Below, piece by piece: positions 10,686 through 18,958 of a DNA stretch of 21,289 nucleotides. This DNA comes from a virus. Numbering within the stretch: the first letter of the stretch is position 1; the number at the start of each line of letters is the position of its first letter. The stretch spans positions 1 through 21,289 of the IMG/VR virus record IMGVR_UViG_3300017989_000498. The stretch is one strand, 5' to 3'. A program made the translations under genes and the position numbers. The notes under the pieces were generated by a model that searched no databases, had not been told where the DNA came from, and saw nothing but the letters and a program-made list of their open reading frames with translations.

Positions 10686-11015
10686 TTAAGAATTAAGTTT
10701 CTTTTTTATCCAAACGATTCATTCATCGTTTCTGTATCTGTTAGGCACTGGTTTTTTGAACACTTTTTCATATTCAGCCATAAGCGATTCCAACAATCAA
10801 TTTATTGGTGCTGGTTTATCTTCTGCATCTTTGCAGCTTATATCTGCTTTAGTGTCATCGGGAACAGCTTGCAATGTATAATGATTATGTTTAACTTCCG
10901 TCTCAACCACTTGTCCGTTTTCAACACGAGCCTTTGGTCTTACGTAGTCTTCTTTTCGGAGCTTAACCATAGTATATTCTGTTCCTACGTATTTATATTT
11001 ATATGTGTTAGCCAT
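10686..11015 (-). CDS. Hypothetical head-tail region protein, 109 residues
   Basis: The first gene after the capsid terminator. The product begins with a beta-rich segment (YKYKYVGTEYTMVKLRKEDY) and ends with a helical segment (ESLMAEYEKVFKKPVP, then NDEGIVWIKKKL). Two in-frame TGA codons read as Gly, one near residue 73 joining the two halves. Phages often carry a small protein between capsid and first connector with an N-terminal beta domain and a helical tail. I do not recognise the family, and cannot tell whether it is a structural decoration or an assembly factor. Confidence 0.75.
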
Positions 11016-11037
11016 GATGTAATATGTGGTAGTCTAT

Positions 11038-11069
11038 AAAAAAAGAAGAGGGGAGCCGAAGCCACCCTC
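11038..11069 (-). terminator. Rho-independent terminator after the major capsid gene
   Basis: In minus-strand sense: stem GAGGGTGGC (11061-11069), tetraloop TTCG (11057-11060), stem GCTCCCCTC (11048-11056), then TTCTTTTTTT. One mismatch and one G-T pair interrupt an otherwise 9-bp GC-rich stem. It lies 12 bases past the capsid TAG. It probably ends or attenuates the head transcript, giving more capsid message than downstream tail message. Confidence 0.92.
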
Positions 11070-11081
11070 GACTTATGTGAA

Positions 11082-12254
11082 CTATACAGTCACGTTGATA
11101 CCAGCAACTATAGAAGGCTCTGTGATACCAGCCTTTTTGTTGATGTTATCGAATCCGAAATACTGTCTAGCTTTGAAGAGTACACCTCTTTCGATGTCTC
11201 TGATGATATCGTATTCGAGTGCAGAACCGAATCCGTGTTGGATAACGTTTCTCTTAGCGATAACGATTTGACCCTTCGTGTTGTTTGAAGGAGTCGCACC
11301 AGATAGTTTACCATCAGCTTCAGTTTTTCTCATGTTTCTAGTAACAAACAAGTCCATACCAGCGATGTTCGTAAGAGCACCAGTAGTAATTGTTGATTGT
11401 CTACCATTGATAGAGAGGTCTTTGAAGTCTGAGAGTTTCATGAACGCATGGTAAGTAGCGTTGTCCATGATGATGATTCTATCCATTGGGTCTACGTCAC
11501 TTCTGAAGTATCCAGCCAATGTGAAGATGTCATCAGTAGAAGGAGCTCCAATGTTAAGGTAGTCTACTCCAGCAGAACCATTGATTGGTTGCTTTCTTAG
11601 ACCATTGTCGAAGAAGTATCTTCTGTCGAGTGCACCATCTGCAAATGTAGTAGTAGCCAATTGGTCATCAGAGTTGATGTTACCAGTTGAAGTTGCTGTA
11701 CTATCTGCATTAAGTACGATGTCTTCAATGTTGAATAGGAATTGTCTAGACATCTCTCCTTGAAGTCGTGCAAGCACGTCAATAACTGAGAATTGTTCTA
11801 GCTTATCAGAGATACCAGCTGTGTAGATAAGAGGCTTCTGTTGGATAGTAGCTCTTGCTGTGTCAGCTTGTCTGATAGGAGTTCCGTTAGCGTAAACGCT
11901 AGATGAAGTATCCCATTCTTCTGCACCTCTAACGTTTCCTACTTCACCAGTGATTGGTTTTTCAGTAACGAGCTGTAGGTTAGAACCAACAAATCCTTCA
12001 GAGAGAGCTCCTAGGAATGTGTCTTTTCTACCTGAGGCATCAATAAGTCCTTGAAGACCTTGTGTAGTAGGAATAAGTTCTGCTCCTCCTCCAGTTGAAC
12101 CAGAGTTAAGTGGTGCAGCTTTTTCCTGCATTTCCTCGAATTGCTTCATTTCTTCGAGTAGTTTTGCGTCAGCGTCAGCAACAGACTTTCCAGCTTTTTC
12201 AACTAGATGTCTTGCTTTAGCTTCCTTAATTTGTTCTGCTAATTGTTTAAGCAT
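11082..12254 (-). CDS. Major capsid protein, HK97 fold
   Basis: A 390-residue protein directly after the protease/scaffold gene. Residues 1-45 are a charged helix (delta-domain-like), followed by a Gly-rich hinge (NSGSTGGGAELIP), the likely protease cleavage zone. The body shows HK97-family features: the E-loop-like stretch EVGNVRGAEEWDTSS, the spine helix SDKLEQFSVIDVLARLQGEM, FLFNIEDIVLNADS, and the C-terminal HGFGSALEYDIIRDIERG followed by VLFKARQYFGFD. All of its roughly 36 glycines are GGN and none is TGA, unlike its neighbours. One CGA is present (VLA-x-LQGEM), where Arg looks at least as natural as Trp. An intrinsic terminator follows the TAG immediately. Confidence 0.93.
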   Translation of the reverse strand: MLKQLAEQIKEAKARHLVEKAGKSVADADAKLLEEMKQFEEMQEKAAPLNSGSTGGGAELIPTTQGLQGLIDASGRKDTFLGALSEGFVGSNLQLVTEKPITGEVGNVRGAEEWDTSSSVYANGTPIRQADTARATIQQKPLIYTAGISDKLEQFSVIDVLARLQGEMSRQFLFNIEDIVLNADSTATSTGNINSDDQLATTTFADGALDRRYFFDNGLRKQPINGSAGVDYLNIGAPSTDDIFTLAGYFRSDVDPMDRIIIMDNATYHAFMKLSDFKDLSINGRQSTITTGALTNIAGMDLFVTRNMRKTEADGKLSGATPSNNTKGQIVIAKRNVIQHGFGSALEYDIIRDIERGVLFKARQYFGFDNINKKAGITEPSIVAGINVTV

Positions 12255-12282
12255 CTTTCAAATAAATAAGAATAAAATAGTT

Positions 12283-14373
12283 TTAAGACATTCCGTCTTT
12301 CGCAGCCTGTAAGTCCATTGCTAATTTGGACATAGGTTTTGCGTCGGCAGTAAAGAGTTGCCCCTTTCTTGCCCAAGTGTTTCTTGCTCTTTCAATGATT
12401 TCGTTTTTCACTTCAAGAGACTTTGTGAGTTCTGTGATAGTTTCACTAGACTCATTTAGAAGCTCTTTAGCTTCAATTAACTCGCTTTCTGCCTCATGGA
12501 GACTTTCTGTGAGTTGTTTTACCTGTGTTTCAAGGTCACTAATTGCTTTACTTTCGGTACCCGTATTCTCAGGGTTTTGTGGCGTATCTCAGCCATTCAC
12601 CTTTCCTGTTAATATATTTCTAACATTTTCTGGTGCGTAATCAAGTTTTACTGAAGTTCATCTGTTTGCTGGAGTTGTCACAAACGAATATTCCAACCAA
12701 TCCAACTTAGTAATTACCATTCTGTACTTCTCGTATAGTTCAAAGTATTCTGCGAACGTTTCAACTTCTTCCATCTTTTTTCTAAATTGGTCTCTTGTTA
12801 TCATTTCACCTGTTTCTCTATCTTCGTATTTCCAATCCATTGGTATAAACCCAATAGAGAGTCATCTGTATAATCCCTTAGAAGCTTTGTTATCTGTGTA
12901 TTCATCGTAGATATATCCACCAACCTTAACCTGTGTATCTTCTACCTTAACCCATAATGGCAATCCAATAGGGTCTGATTTGTTGTGAGACAATAGAATA
13001 ACACCATTCTTAACAAAGTTATTTAGTTGCCCTTTGAAAGCTTCTGGCAATACTCTACTATCGTATCTATCTACACTGTCATCAGACACAACTCATTCAA
13101 AGTACATAGCACCTTGTGGAACTTTGTTTTTGTATTGTGAAGGAACTGGTATAAATTTAACTTCCTGTTCTACATCAAGAGTAGCTTTCGCCTCCTTCTC
13201 GCCAAGTCCTTGCGACTTCGCTTCCATAAGGTCTAATGTCTTAGCTTGTGTTTCTGGAGCATCTTCTGTTTCAGCTTCGTTTTCTTCATCAGCCTCAACT
13301 TCCTCCACTTCTTCTTCTGCATCTTCCTTATCTTCTTTTTCGTCACTATCGCCACTGGCTTCTTCTTCTGTTTCTTGCACTTCCTCTTGTTCAACTTCTT
13401 CATTATTTTCGTCAGCTTGTTCTTCTTCATTTTCTTTCTTTTCCTCCTCTACTTCTTCTGTAGGAGCTCCGTCCTCAGTTTCATCTTCAGGCTCTTCTTC
13501 ATTTTCTACATCAGCAGGAACTTCTTCTTGTTCCTCTTCTTGTTCCTCAGTTTCTGTTTCTTGTTCTTCTTCTGAAGTCTCCTCTTCGCTTTCTTGGTTA
13601 TCTTCTTCCGAAACTTCATGTTCGTTGTTATCTTTTTCTTCAACTTCCTCGTTAGAAGCCTCTGGCGTTTCTTCTTCTGATGTTTCAACAACTTCTTCTT
13701 CCTCAACTTCTTCCACCAATTCTACATCTTCTCCCATCTCTTTTGTTTTAGAGACAAGTGTTTTGAAACTCTTGTATAGTGGGAAGTCTTCTTCTTTTTC
13801 TACTTGGAACAATTCTTTGTATTCATCGTCAGACATTCCTTCTGGAATTTCATTTATGTTCTTAATAGAAGCTTTCGCATTCATAGGAACAGACACAAGA
13901 GATACTTCAAATAATTCAAGGTCAGTAATAACACGAACGTTATATCTTTTCCCATCAATTTCCATTGTTCTCTTTTCCGACTCTTTTACTCTGTAACCAA
14001 ACGACATAGTCTTAATAACACCTGTTCTGAGTTTTTGGAATACGTTATCGGTATCAATCTTAACTATTCCTTTAACTCGAAAACCAACATCGTCGATACC
14101 AGCTTCAACAATACTTCCTACTGGCTTATTCTCATCGTGTTGTAAGAATAGCTGCGGATTTTGCATAAACTCATTCAACGTTTTCTCGAACGCTTTCGGT
14201 TCAGTAATGTCAAATCATCTGTCTGGGTGTTTAGTTGAAGCATACCCTTCAAACTCTAAACCCTTGTATTCATTTCAATCTTCTCAAATGTAAGTAACTT
14301 CTTTTATAGATGGGCTTCAATCGTTTTGTTTAATCCCAACTTTAAAGAAACTCTCCAATGCTTTTTTACTCAT
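12283..14373 (-). CDS. Tandem prohead protease fused to acidic linker and coiled-coil scaffold
   Basis: A 696-residue open frame before the major capsid gene. Residues 41-170 form a complete HK97-type (U35) prohead protease: GYASTKHPDRGFD, the catalytic His in LFLQHDENKP (H79), the catalytic Ser in KTMSFGY (S124), and FEVSLVSVPMNAKA. Residues about 215-380 are an extreme Glu/Asp-rich low-complexity linker. Residues about 405-560 are a second complete protease: MYFEGVVSDDSVDRYDS, ILLSHNKSDPIG (H463), YRGLSIGF (S506), SFVTTPANRG. The C-terminal 100 residues are heptad-like coiled coil, as in scaffolds. These proteases cleave scaffold and capsid N-termini inside the prohead. TGA=Gly keeps the frame open at the domain-2 start and at LSIGF. 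ATG 14373 was chosen because domain 1 then has a normal N-terminus; ATG 14502 is possible. I saw no internal stop or frame break. Confidence 0.88.
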
Positions 14374-14519
14374 TACCATGTATAGTGGATAAAAACAATC
14401 GTATCATTTGGCGACCATGAGCAGTAATGCAGCCCACATAATACCGCAACCGTCATCGTCGCCATATCATAGGATTATACCCCCATAATAACTTTGTCGC
14501 ATAACGCTTGCAACTTTTT
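14374..14519 (-). other. In-frame open extension upstream of the protease
   Basis: A 146-bp gap between portal and the chosen protease start. It is open in the protease frame from just after the portal stop, with an ATG at 14502 that would add 43 residues (starting MRQSYYGGIILGYGDDDG, including IMWAALLLMVAKGY, rich in aromatic and hydrophobic residues). It contains two in-frame TGA. No ribosome-binding site is evident for either start, and the extension does not resemble protease N-termini. It may be a true N-terminal extension, a short separate peptide, or untranslated spacer. Confidence 0.4.
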
Positions 14520-15833
14520 TTAACTATCGCCGTTATTCCCTGCAATGCCCTGTCAGTCCATTCCGTTTTCTTGCCTTTCATCTATGAACTTCTCACTAGA
14601 TGAGATTGTGAACTTAGACATCTCTTCTGGAAGTCCTTCGATAGGCATATCGTATTCTTTTCTAAATTCCTCCCTACTTATACAACCTCATCTAACCAAT
14701 TCAAGAGATAACTTCATATCCTCGTATTCATTCGAGAATTTGTCGTTAACAGAAACAATCCTGTATCACTCAAACCCTCAGTTTGGGAAAAGGAATTTCT
14801 TAACACAAGTCGTAAGGAAGTTGTTTAGTATGTCGGCGTATTCAGAAATCTTAACGTTACCTTGTATTTGGGAAACAGAACTAATCTCAGCCCTACTTCC
14901 ACCTCATTCAACATTATATCAAATAAGTCTTTTGTCCAAACCAAAAGTAAGTCAAACTCTTGTGTCAATGTATTTTCTTAAATCTAATAGTTGGTTTTCG
15001 TTACTCTTCATTTCAATAACCTTAACATCTTCTACTCAAGCAGAAATGATTGGTTTGTTGTTGTTCTTTGAGCCAGCATACTTCTCTCTCCATTGTTTCT
15101 TGAAGTTTTCAAGCTCTTGGCTGTTCTGTAATAGAGAGTCCGATAACCTCACTATCATTCAAGGTCTAGCGTTGTTCTCAAAGTAATAGAAATTTGTCTT
15201 GCTTGCTTCAGAGTCCGTCATAGCGTCAACCAACAACCCTTGGTACATAGAAACTCATTGATACGGAAGGTCGTGGTCATAGAAAACTATATCATCAACA
15301 ATATCTTCTGGGCTAAATTCGTCAGCGTGTGTTCTGTCTGCTCAACCAGAATAGAAATACTTAATCGGTTCTCCATACTTGTTTATATCTATTTTCATTC
15401 CCCTGCTGTCTAGGACTTTCAGTTTCGTCTCACCAAGCATATTTATCTTACCAACTATACCGAACAGTTGCCCAGAACAGAAAGCCTGCGTATATACTTG
15501 TTGTTTCAATATATCTAAGTCTTGGTGTCATATAAACTTATATATCTCTTCCAATAGGCTTTCGTTGTCAACTATCTCGTTATTCATGTCATAAACAACA
15601 AATCCGTGTTTCGCGACCATCTTAACAATCTTTCTGTAATAACTGTTTATTGTTAGGTTATTCTTATGTATGTCGTAGAACGACTGTTTTGTGAAACGAA
15701 CATTACCACAAGCTGAGAGATTATCTCCAACGTAGCTTCGGTTACTTCCCATTATACTGTTGTAATACTTTACTTCGCTTGTTCCTTGTGCTTTACCAGT
15801 CACAAACGATTTGATATTATCTATAATAGACAT
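14520..15833 (-). CDS. Portal protein
   Basis: A 437-residue protein between terminase and the protease, in the position and size of siphovirus portals (HK97/SPP1-like), which form the dodecameric ring through which DNA enters and leaves the capsid. The N-terminus holds FVTGKAQGTSEVKYYNSIM; the middle has the wing/stem region ending GGSRAEISSVQIQGNVKISE. The C-terminal clip and crown part has ELVR-G-CISREEFRKEYDMP, matching the usual pattern of a Gly turn, an E/D-rich helix and a 'glP' motif. About a dozen TGA codons read as Gly (for example GADRTHADEF and PGMIVRLSD). ATG with a nearby purine tract; the stop is TAA. Confidence 0.88.
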
Positions 15834-15934
15834 GTGATATTTTGATATAAATACCTTTGGATTACCTTCAATATACCAAGAACAGAAACCAATGCAATAC
15901 TATTTATTATATACCATACTTTCTCAAATGCCAC
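15821..15934 (-). CDS. Possible small membrane protein, 37 residues
   Basis: A GTG-started frame preceded by AAGG six bases upstream, encoding a peptide with one hydrophobic helix (WYIINSIALVSVLGILKVI) and a short tail, ending in TAG. It overlaps the first codons of portal in another frame. No TGA is used and no family is recognised. The 142-bp gap between terminase and portal is otherwise unexplained; a competing 20-codon ATG frame (15900-15962) also exists there. Hydrophobic composition and a plausible ribosome-binding site are the only support, and it could be chance. Confidence 0.3.
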   Translation of the reverse strand: MAFEKVWYIINSIALVSVLGILKVIQRYLYQNITCLL

Positions 15935-15975
15935 ACAACCTTGTTAACGCTATACTAGACATTCCGTTAACAAAA

Positions 15976-17205
15976 CTATATATCCACAACCACTGCCGTC
16001 TTCTTGCCTGTGTTCAAATACCAAACAACATAACGCATCGCATCTAAAAGGTGGTCATCACTTTGAGCTGGAACGTCCAACGACTTACCTGTCTTTTTGT
16101 CTTCTAACCAACAATATCCTGATGATTCTTTGTATAGGTTCTCTCAGTTTATATGTATTCTGTGCTCCTTCACTTTGTTAATACCCTCGTATACAGAGTT
16201 CTTTGGTTTACTTACCCCTATAATATTATATCACGCTTGCTTTATGTCTTCTATCATCTCTGGTCTTGCACTATCTGCTATTATCAGCTTACTCTTATCT
16301 ATTTTAAGATTGTTCATTCTTATAATCAAATCTTTTGCTGTAAGCTCTCTTTCATACAAAAGTTCTTGTACAAACAAATCTTTTTTCTCGTCTATATCCA
16401 TAATAGATACACCAACCAAGGCAGTAGGGTCGTTATATCAAAAGTCTAACCCATAATAATCAGGAACAATTGGGTAATCAAATACGTTGAACGACGGGTA
16501 TATCTGTCACTTCAGCCCCTGTCCCCAAAGATTTAGTGCATATATCTTATACTTCTCTGGGTTGGTTATCTTCATTCTCTCCAGGTTGGCTAGATACGCT
16601 TCACCAACAAACTTATTATCTCGAGCAGTTTTCTCTATTCGTACTGTTGAGCTTTTGAAAGCCTCGCTATCTTGAATCTCTGTCTTAAGCCAATGGGTGT
16701 CAAGAATAGGATTGAACGTGCAAATGATTTTATGGTTAGTTCATCACCTCAAACGCAGGTCTAGCTGTGTGAACTCATCAAACGAAATCTCTGTAGCTTC
16801 TTCCACTCGTATTCGGTCAAGTCCTGCAACGGACTTAATCTTCTCTTCGTCATCTAGTCAGAACATATTTATAAGACCTCCCGACCTTGAATTAACAGTT
16901 AGGTTTTCTTTGGCTTCTACTATATCAGATACCTGCCAATCTCTTATAAGGTCTTTGAATAGCTGTAAACAAGAAGCTCTTAGTGTTGCTCTAATCTTTC
17001 TGAATACTCAAATTCTGTAATTATCCATGCAGTTCTGCAACAGTATCTGTCATACCAAGTGCGACTTACCTGCTCCAGCTCCACCCTTCAAGAAAATATA
17101 TCTTACGCTCTCGTCGTATAGTGCTTTAGTAAATTCTTCGTACCAATCTACATATATGGAAGTGTCCCGAAAGTCTATACGTGGTTTTGTGTTTACTGTA
17201 TCCAT
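15976..17205 (-). CDS. terL: Terminase large subunit (ATPase/nuclease)
   Basis: A 409-residue packaging motor. Walker A is GGAGAGKS (residues 41-48). The adenine-side block FGLDDEEKIKSVAG is followed by Walker B in the segment VEEATE (134-139), and then by LRLRGG and the coupling region CTFNP. The nuclease domain begins with GLDFGYNDPTAL, whose Asp is the first metal ligand, and continues to the late D-D pair in SDDHLLDAMRY. TGA falls on invariant glycines (LRLRG, DFGYNDP, IKQAGYNI). In DRI-x-VEEATE the x is CGA where most relatives have Trp. Length is normal for this terminase class. It starts 21 bp after the small subunit stop. It cuts concatemeric DNA and pumps it into the prohead through the portal. 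Confidence 0.96.
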
Positions 17206-17226
17206 AAGATGATTTGATAGTAAATA

Positions 17227-17679
17227 CTAATCGTCTTCTTCAGTCTCCTCATCTTTTGTATCTCGTCACTTTGGTTGTGGTGCACCTATCTTTCTTACCA
17301 ATATCTCCATTGGTGCGTCTGGGTCTGAGCTTAGTTGGCTCTTTGGTTTATACCTCTTATCTCTTACCTTCTTCCATTTCATAGCCAAGTCTGCTCTTTT
17401 GTCCTTATCAACAGTGTCATCATTTATGGCTGAAGTTATGACAGATGACGTCAAAACGTGCATAAACTCCTTAGAACGCTTAAATTCGTCCATTAAATCC
17501 TCATCTCAGTTAATTCGGTTATAGAAAGTTTGCTTTTTGATTTTAGCGTACTTACAAGCCCTTTCAACAGGGACATCGTTTCTTATAAGAGCCATAATCT
17601 CGTTCCAAAGTGATTGACTGAACTTTTTGTTTCAGTGGCTACTTTCTGTAATAGGTGTTTTGTCTTCTTTCTTAGGCAT
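17227..17679 (-). CDS. terS: Terminase small subunit
   Basis: A 150-residue protein immediately before the large terminase. Residues around VERACKYAKIKKQTFYN form a helix-turn-helix typical of small terminases, which bind the packaging site on phage DNA and load it onto the large subunit. It is followed by a helical segment (DLMDEFKRSKEFMHVL) likely to mediate oligomerisation, then a charged linker and an acidic tail. The codon after TFYN is CGA; family members typically read FYNW here, so Trp is more natural than Arg. Three TGA codons read as Gly. ATG lies in the arm of an inverted repeat, so initiation may be controlled by it. Confidence 0.85.
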
Positions 17680-17732
17680 TACATATGTGGTATAAGGTAA
17701 AAATATATATGTATTCTTACCTATATGTAATG
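17677..17732. repeat. Nested inverted repeat at the terminase start
   Basis: A perfect 10-bp inverted repeat (CATTACATAT at 17677-17686 and ATATGTAATG at 17723-17732) encloses a second perfect pair (AGGTAA at 17695-17700 and TTACCT at 17717-17722) with a 16-base AT-rich centre. The left outer arm contains the start codon of the terminase small subunit. It fills the only real gap between the 98-residue gene and the packaging genes. It is too AT-rich for a standard terminator stem, so a dyad operator, a promoter region, or an mRNA hairpin hiding the start codon are all possible. Confidence 0.6.
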
Positions 17733-17739
17733 ATTTTGG

Positions 17740-18036
17740 TTAATCAAGCAAGCATTTATTCACCTTCAGTCTTGTGCCGTCTAAGATATCTAGTTGTCAA
17801 GATAGCATAGGTATATCATCTTCGGATATGGTTTTTAGTCTGTCTTTGGGAGCAAGCAAGTAGTTAAACTTTTGGCTATTGGCTGGTTTGTAAATAACCC
17901 TAATAACAACACCTGTACTACGCAGATGGTCAAATACTCAAATATTTCAAGCAAACTCTCAAGAAGTTACTATGTAATGCTCTCATTCCTCAAATTTAGG
18001 TTCATCTGCATTATCTACGTTTAGTCTTTGAAACAT
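17740..18036 (-). CDS. Hypothetical protein with KOW-like motif, 98 residues
   Basis: Open from an ATG (in-frame TAA shortly upstream) to TAA. The segment EEGEHYIVTSGEFAGNIGVF resembles a KOW-type beta-hairpin, as in NusG and ribosomal proteins L24/L26, where a Gly preceded by an aliphatic residue begins a small SH3-like barrel. Five TGA codons read as Gly, three inside this motif. The rest (VVIRVIYKP, FNYLLAP, LDGTRLKV) continues as predicted beta strands. It lies between the Imm gene and the terminase genes, upstream of a nested inverted repeat. The KOW similarity is by eye and weak; the function is unknown. Confidence 0.7.
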
Positions 18037-18069
18037 TTCAGTAATTGCTGATTAAAAAACGCCAAACTT

Positions 18070-18255
18070 TTATTTCTTATCTTTTTCTCGAAATATCGCT
18101 AGTATTAGACATATAGCCCAAAATAATCAAGACCATCATAGGAATAGGTTCAGTATCATTATCCCTTGTCTTCTTTTGGTGTCTAAGGCATACGCAACAA
18201 ACGTAGGCACAAAGTAAAGCAGTAATCAGAATATTAAGAATACAATAGTTTCCAT
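18070..18255 (-). CDS. imm: Superinfection immunity (Imm-type) membrane protein
   Basis: A 61-residue inner-membrane protein with two hydrophobic helices (about residues 4-22 and 31-53) and a short charged tail. The pattern YFVPTFVAYAL, a basic turn, then LNLFLGW matches the Imm_superinfect family, whose T4 founding member stops DNA entry from later-arriving related phage. The Gly of LFLGW is TGA followed by TGG for Trp, a clean demonstration that TGA is Gly and not Trp here. Its ATG overlaps the sulfotransferase stop. Related small proteins of this family are also found as bacterial chromosomal genes of unclear role, so phage exclusion is likely but not proven. Confidence 0.85.
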
Positions 18256-18872
18256 TATATTGTCATTATATAGTGATAAAATTTGTCGTCTGCTTGTGTG
18301 AGATATTCTCTCTCCTCTCTTGTGAGGTGATTGAGATAATCTTTTTCGATATAGAACTTATAATCAAAGTCTATTCATTTCTTTCTTGTTCAATCTCATC
18401 ATCAATCTATAATTCGTCAGTCAACATCATTCTTAATTGGTACTACAACATTTATTTCTGAGCCTCATATGTTTAGTCAAGATTCTAATTCGAGCTTTGG
18501 GGCTTCTGTTAGCTTTTGTCTTAATAGTTCATCGTATGAAACAGTGTAGAAGCTACGATTCTTGTTTAGTAGCTGTCTTGCTATAATCTTTTGTGATATG
18601 TAGTATTCAGCAGCTTGATACAGGAATCCTTTATATGTTGCATCTGCCTTTCAGGTAGACATATATCTCTTGTAAGAATAGTATCGCATGTGTATTGGCT
18701 TTCGGACACTTACTATTATGTCCTCTTCGCCAAACTGTTTCATATCTGGCAATCAATGTTTTCGTCATCATTTTGTTATGCTGATTTCTCGTTCGGTGTT
18801 CTTTCTTAGGAGTTCTGTTACATAATTTGTTCAGGATTTTTGTAATCAATGAACCGTCGCTGTTTTTATCAT
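18255..18872 (-). CDS. Small sulfotransferase-like P-loop protein
   Basis: A 205-residue protein. The N-terminus TVHGLQKSGTNYVTELL (residues 6-22) matches the 5'-phosphosulfate-binding P-loop of PAPS sulfotransferases (typically P-[KR]-[ST]-G-T-[TN]). A strand with VSV-x-KP (54-59) followed by YYSYKRY (64-70) matches the 3'-phosphate-binding region, Ser66 being the expected Ser. These enzymes move a sulfuryl group from PAPS onto a hydroxyl, often of a sugar. At about 205 residues it is at the short end of the family. TGA occurs at several glycines, including a run of three near residue 150. CGA codons at 28, 37, 57 and 63 are ambiguous; GG-x-KHG (37) looks like a Trp site, while 57 would be Arg or Lys in classical family members. 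The stop overlaps the Imm start. An alternative is a sulfotransferase-fold kinase-like P-loop protein. Confidence 0.7.
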
Positions 18873-18958
18873 GTGGTATTTGAGTTCTAATTAAACACGT
18901 TTTGAATTATGTTGTTTTTGATATAAAAAGCAAATCTTTTTTTGGTTTTTTGTCTGTC
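18873..18958 (-). promoter_or_regulatory. Intergenic gap with weak candidate promoter
   Basis: An 86-bp AT-rich gap between the 159-residue gene and the sulfotransferase-like gene. A TTGCTT at 18928-18933 and CATAAT at 18906-18911 (minus-strand sense) are separated by 16 bases and resemble -35 and -10 elements. AT-rich sequence produces such matches easily, and promoter consensus in the presumed host group is poorly known. No hairpin terminator was seen here. Confidence 0.25.

Noticed and set aside
10797-11782. Alternative minus-strand frames inside the capsid gene (about 11108-11314 and 11597-11782)
   Set aside because: Shifted-frame shadows; the capsid frame is uninterrupted and family-like.
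13233-13706. Minus-strand Lys-rich frames and plus-strand Phe-rich frames
   Set aside because: Shifted-frame shadows of the same low-complexity GAA/GAG tract.
13034-13996. Long plus-strand frame of 320 codons, very Ser-rich
   Set aside because: It is the antisense of the Glu-rich linker (GAA/GAG read backwards as TTC/CTC and in other frames as Ser). No domain, no plus-strand neighbours, and the minus-strand protease frame explains the region.
14374-14519. tRNA gene (for example a suppressor reading TGA) in the largest gaps
   Set aside because: I looked for a cloverleaf with T-loop GTTC-like sequence and acceptor pairing in the gaps around 14400, 15900, 8000 and 18900 and did not find one. 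A program scan would be more reliable.
14545-15186. Plus-strand 213-codon frame
   Set aside because: Antisense of portal. Composition is Leu/Ser rich, without motifs, and it is opposite to a well-supported gene.
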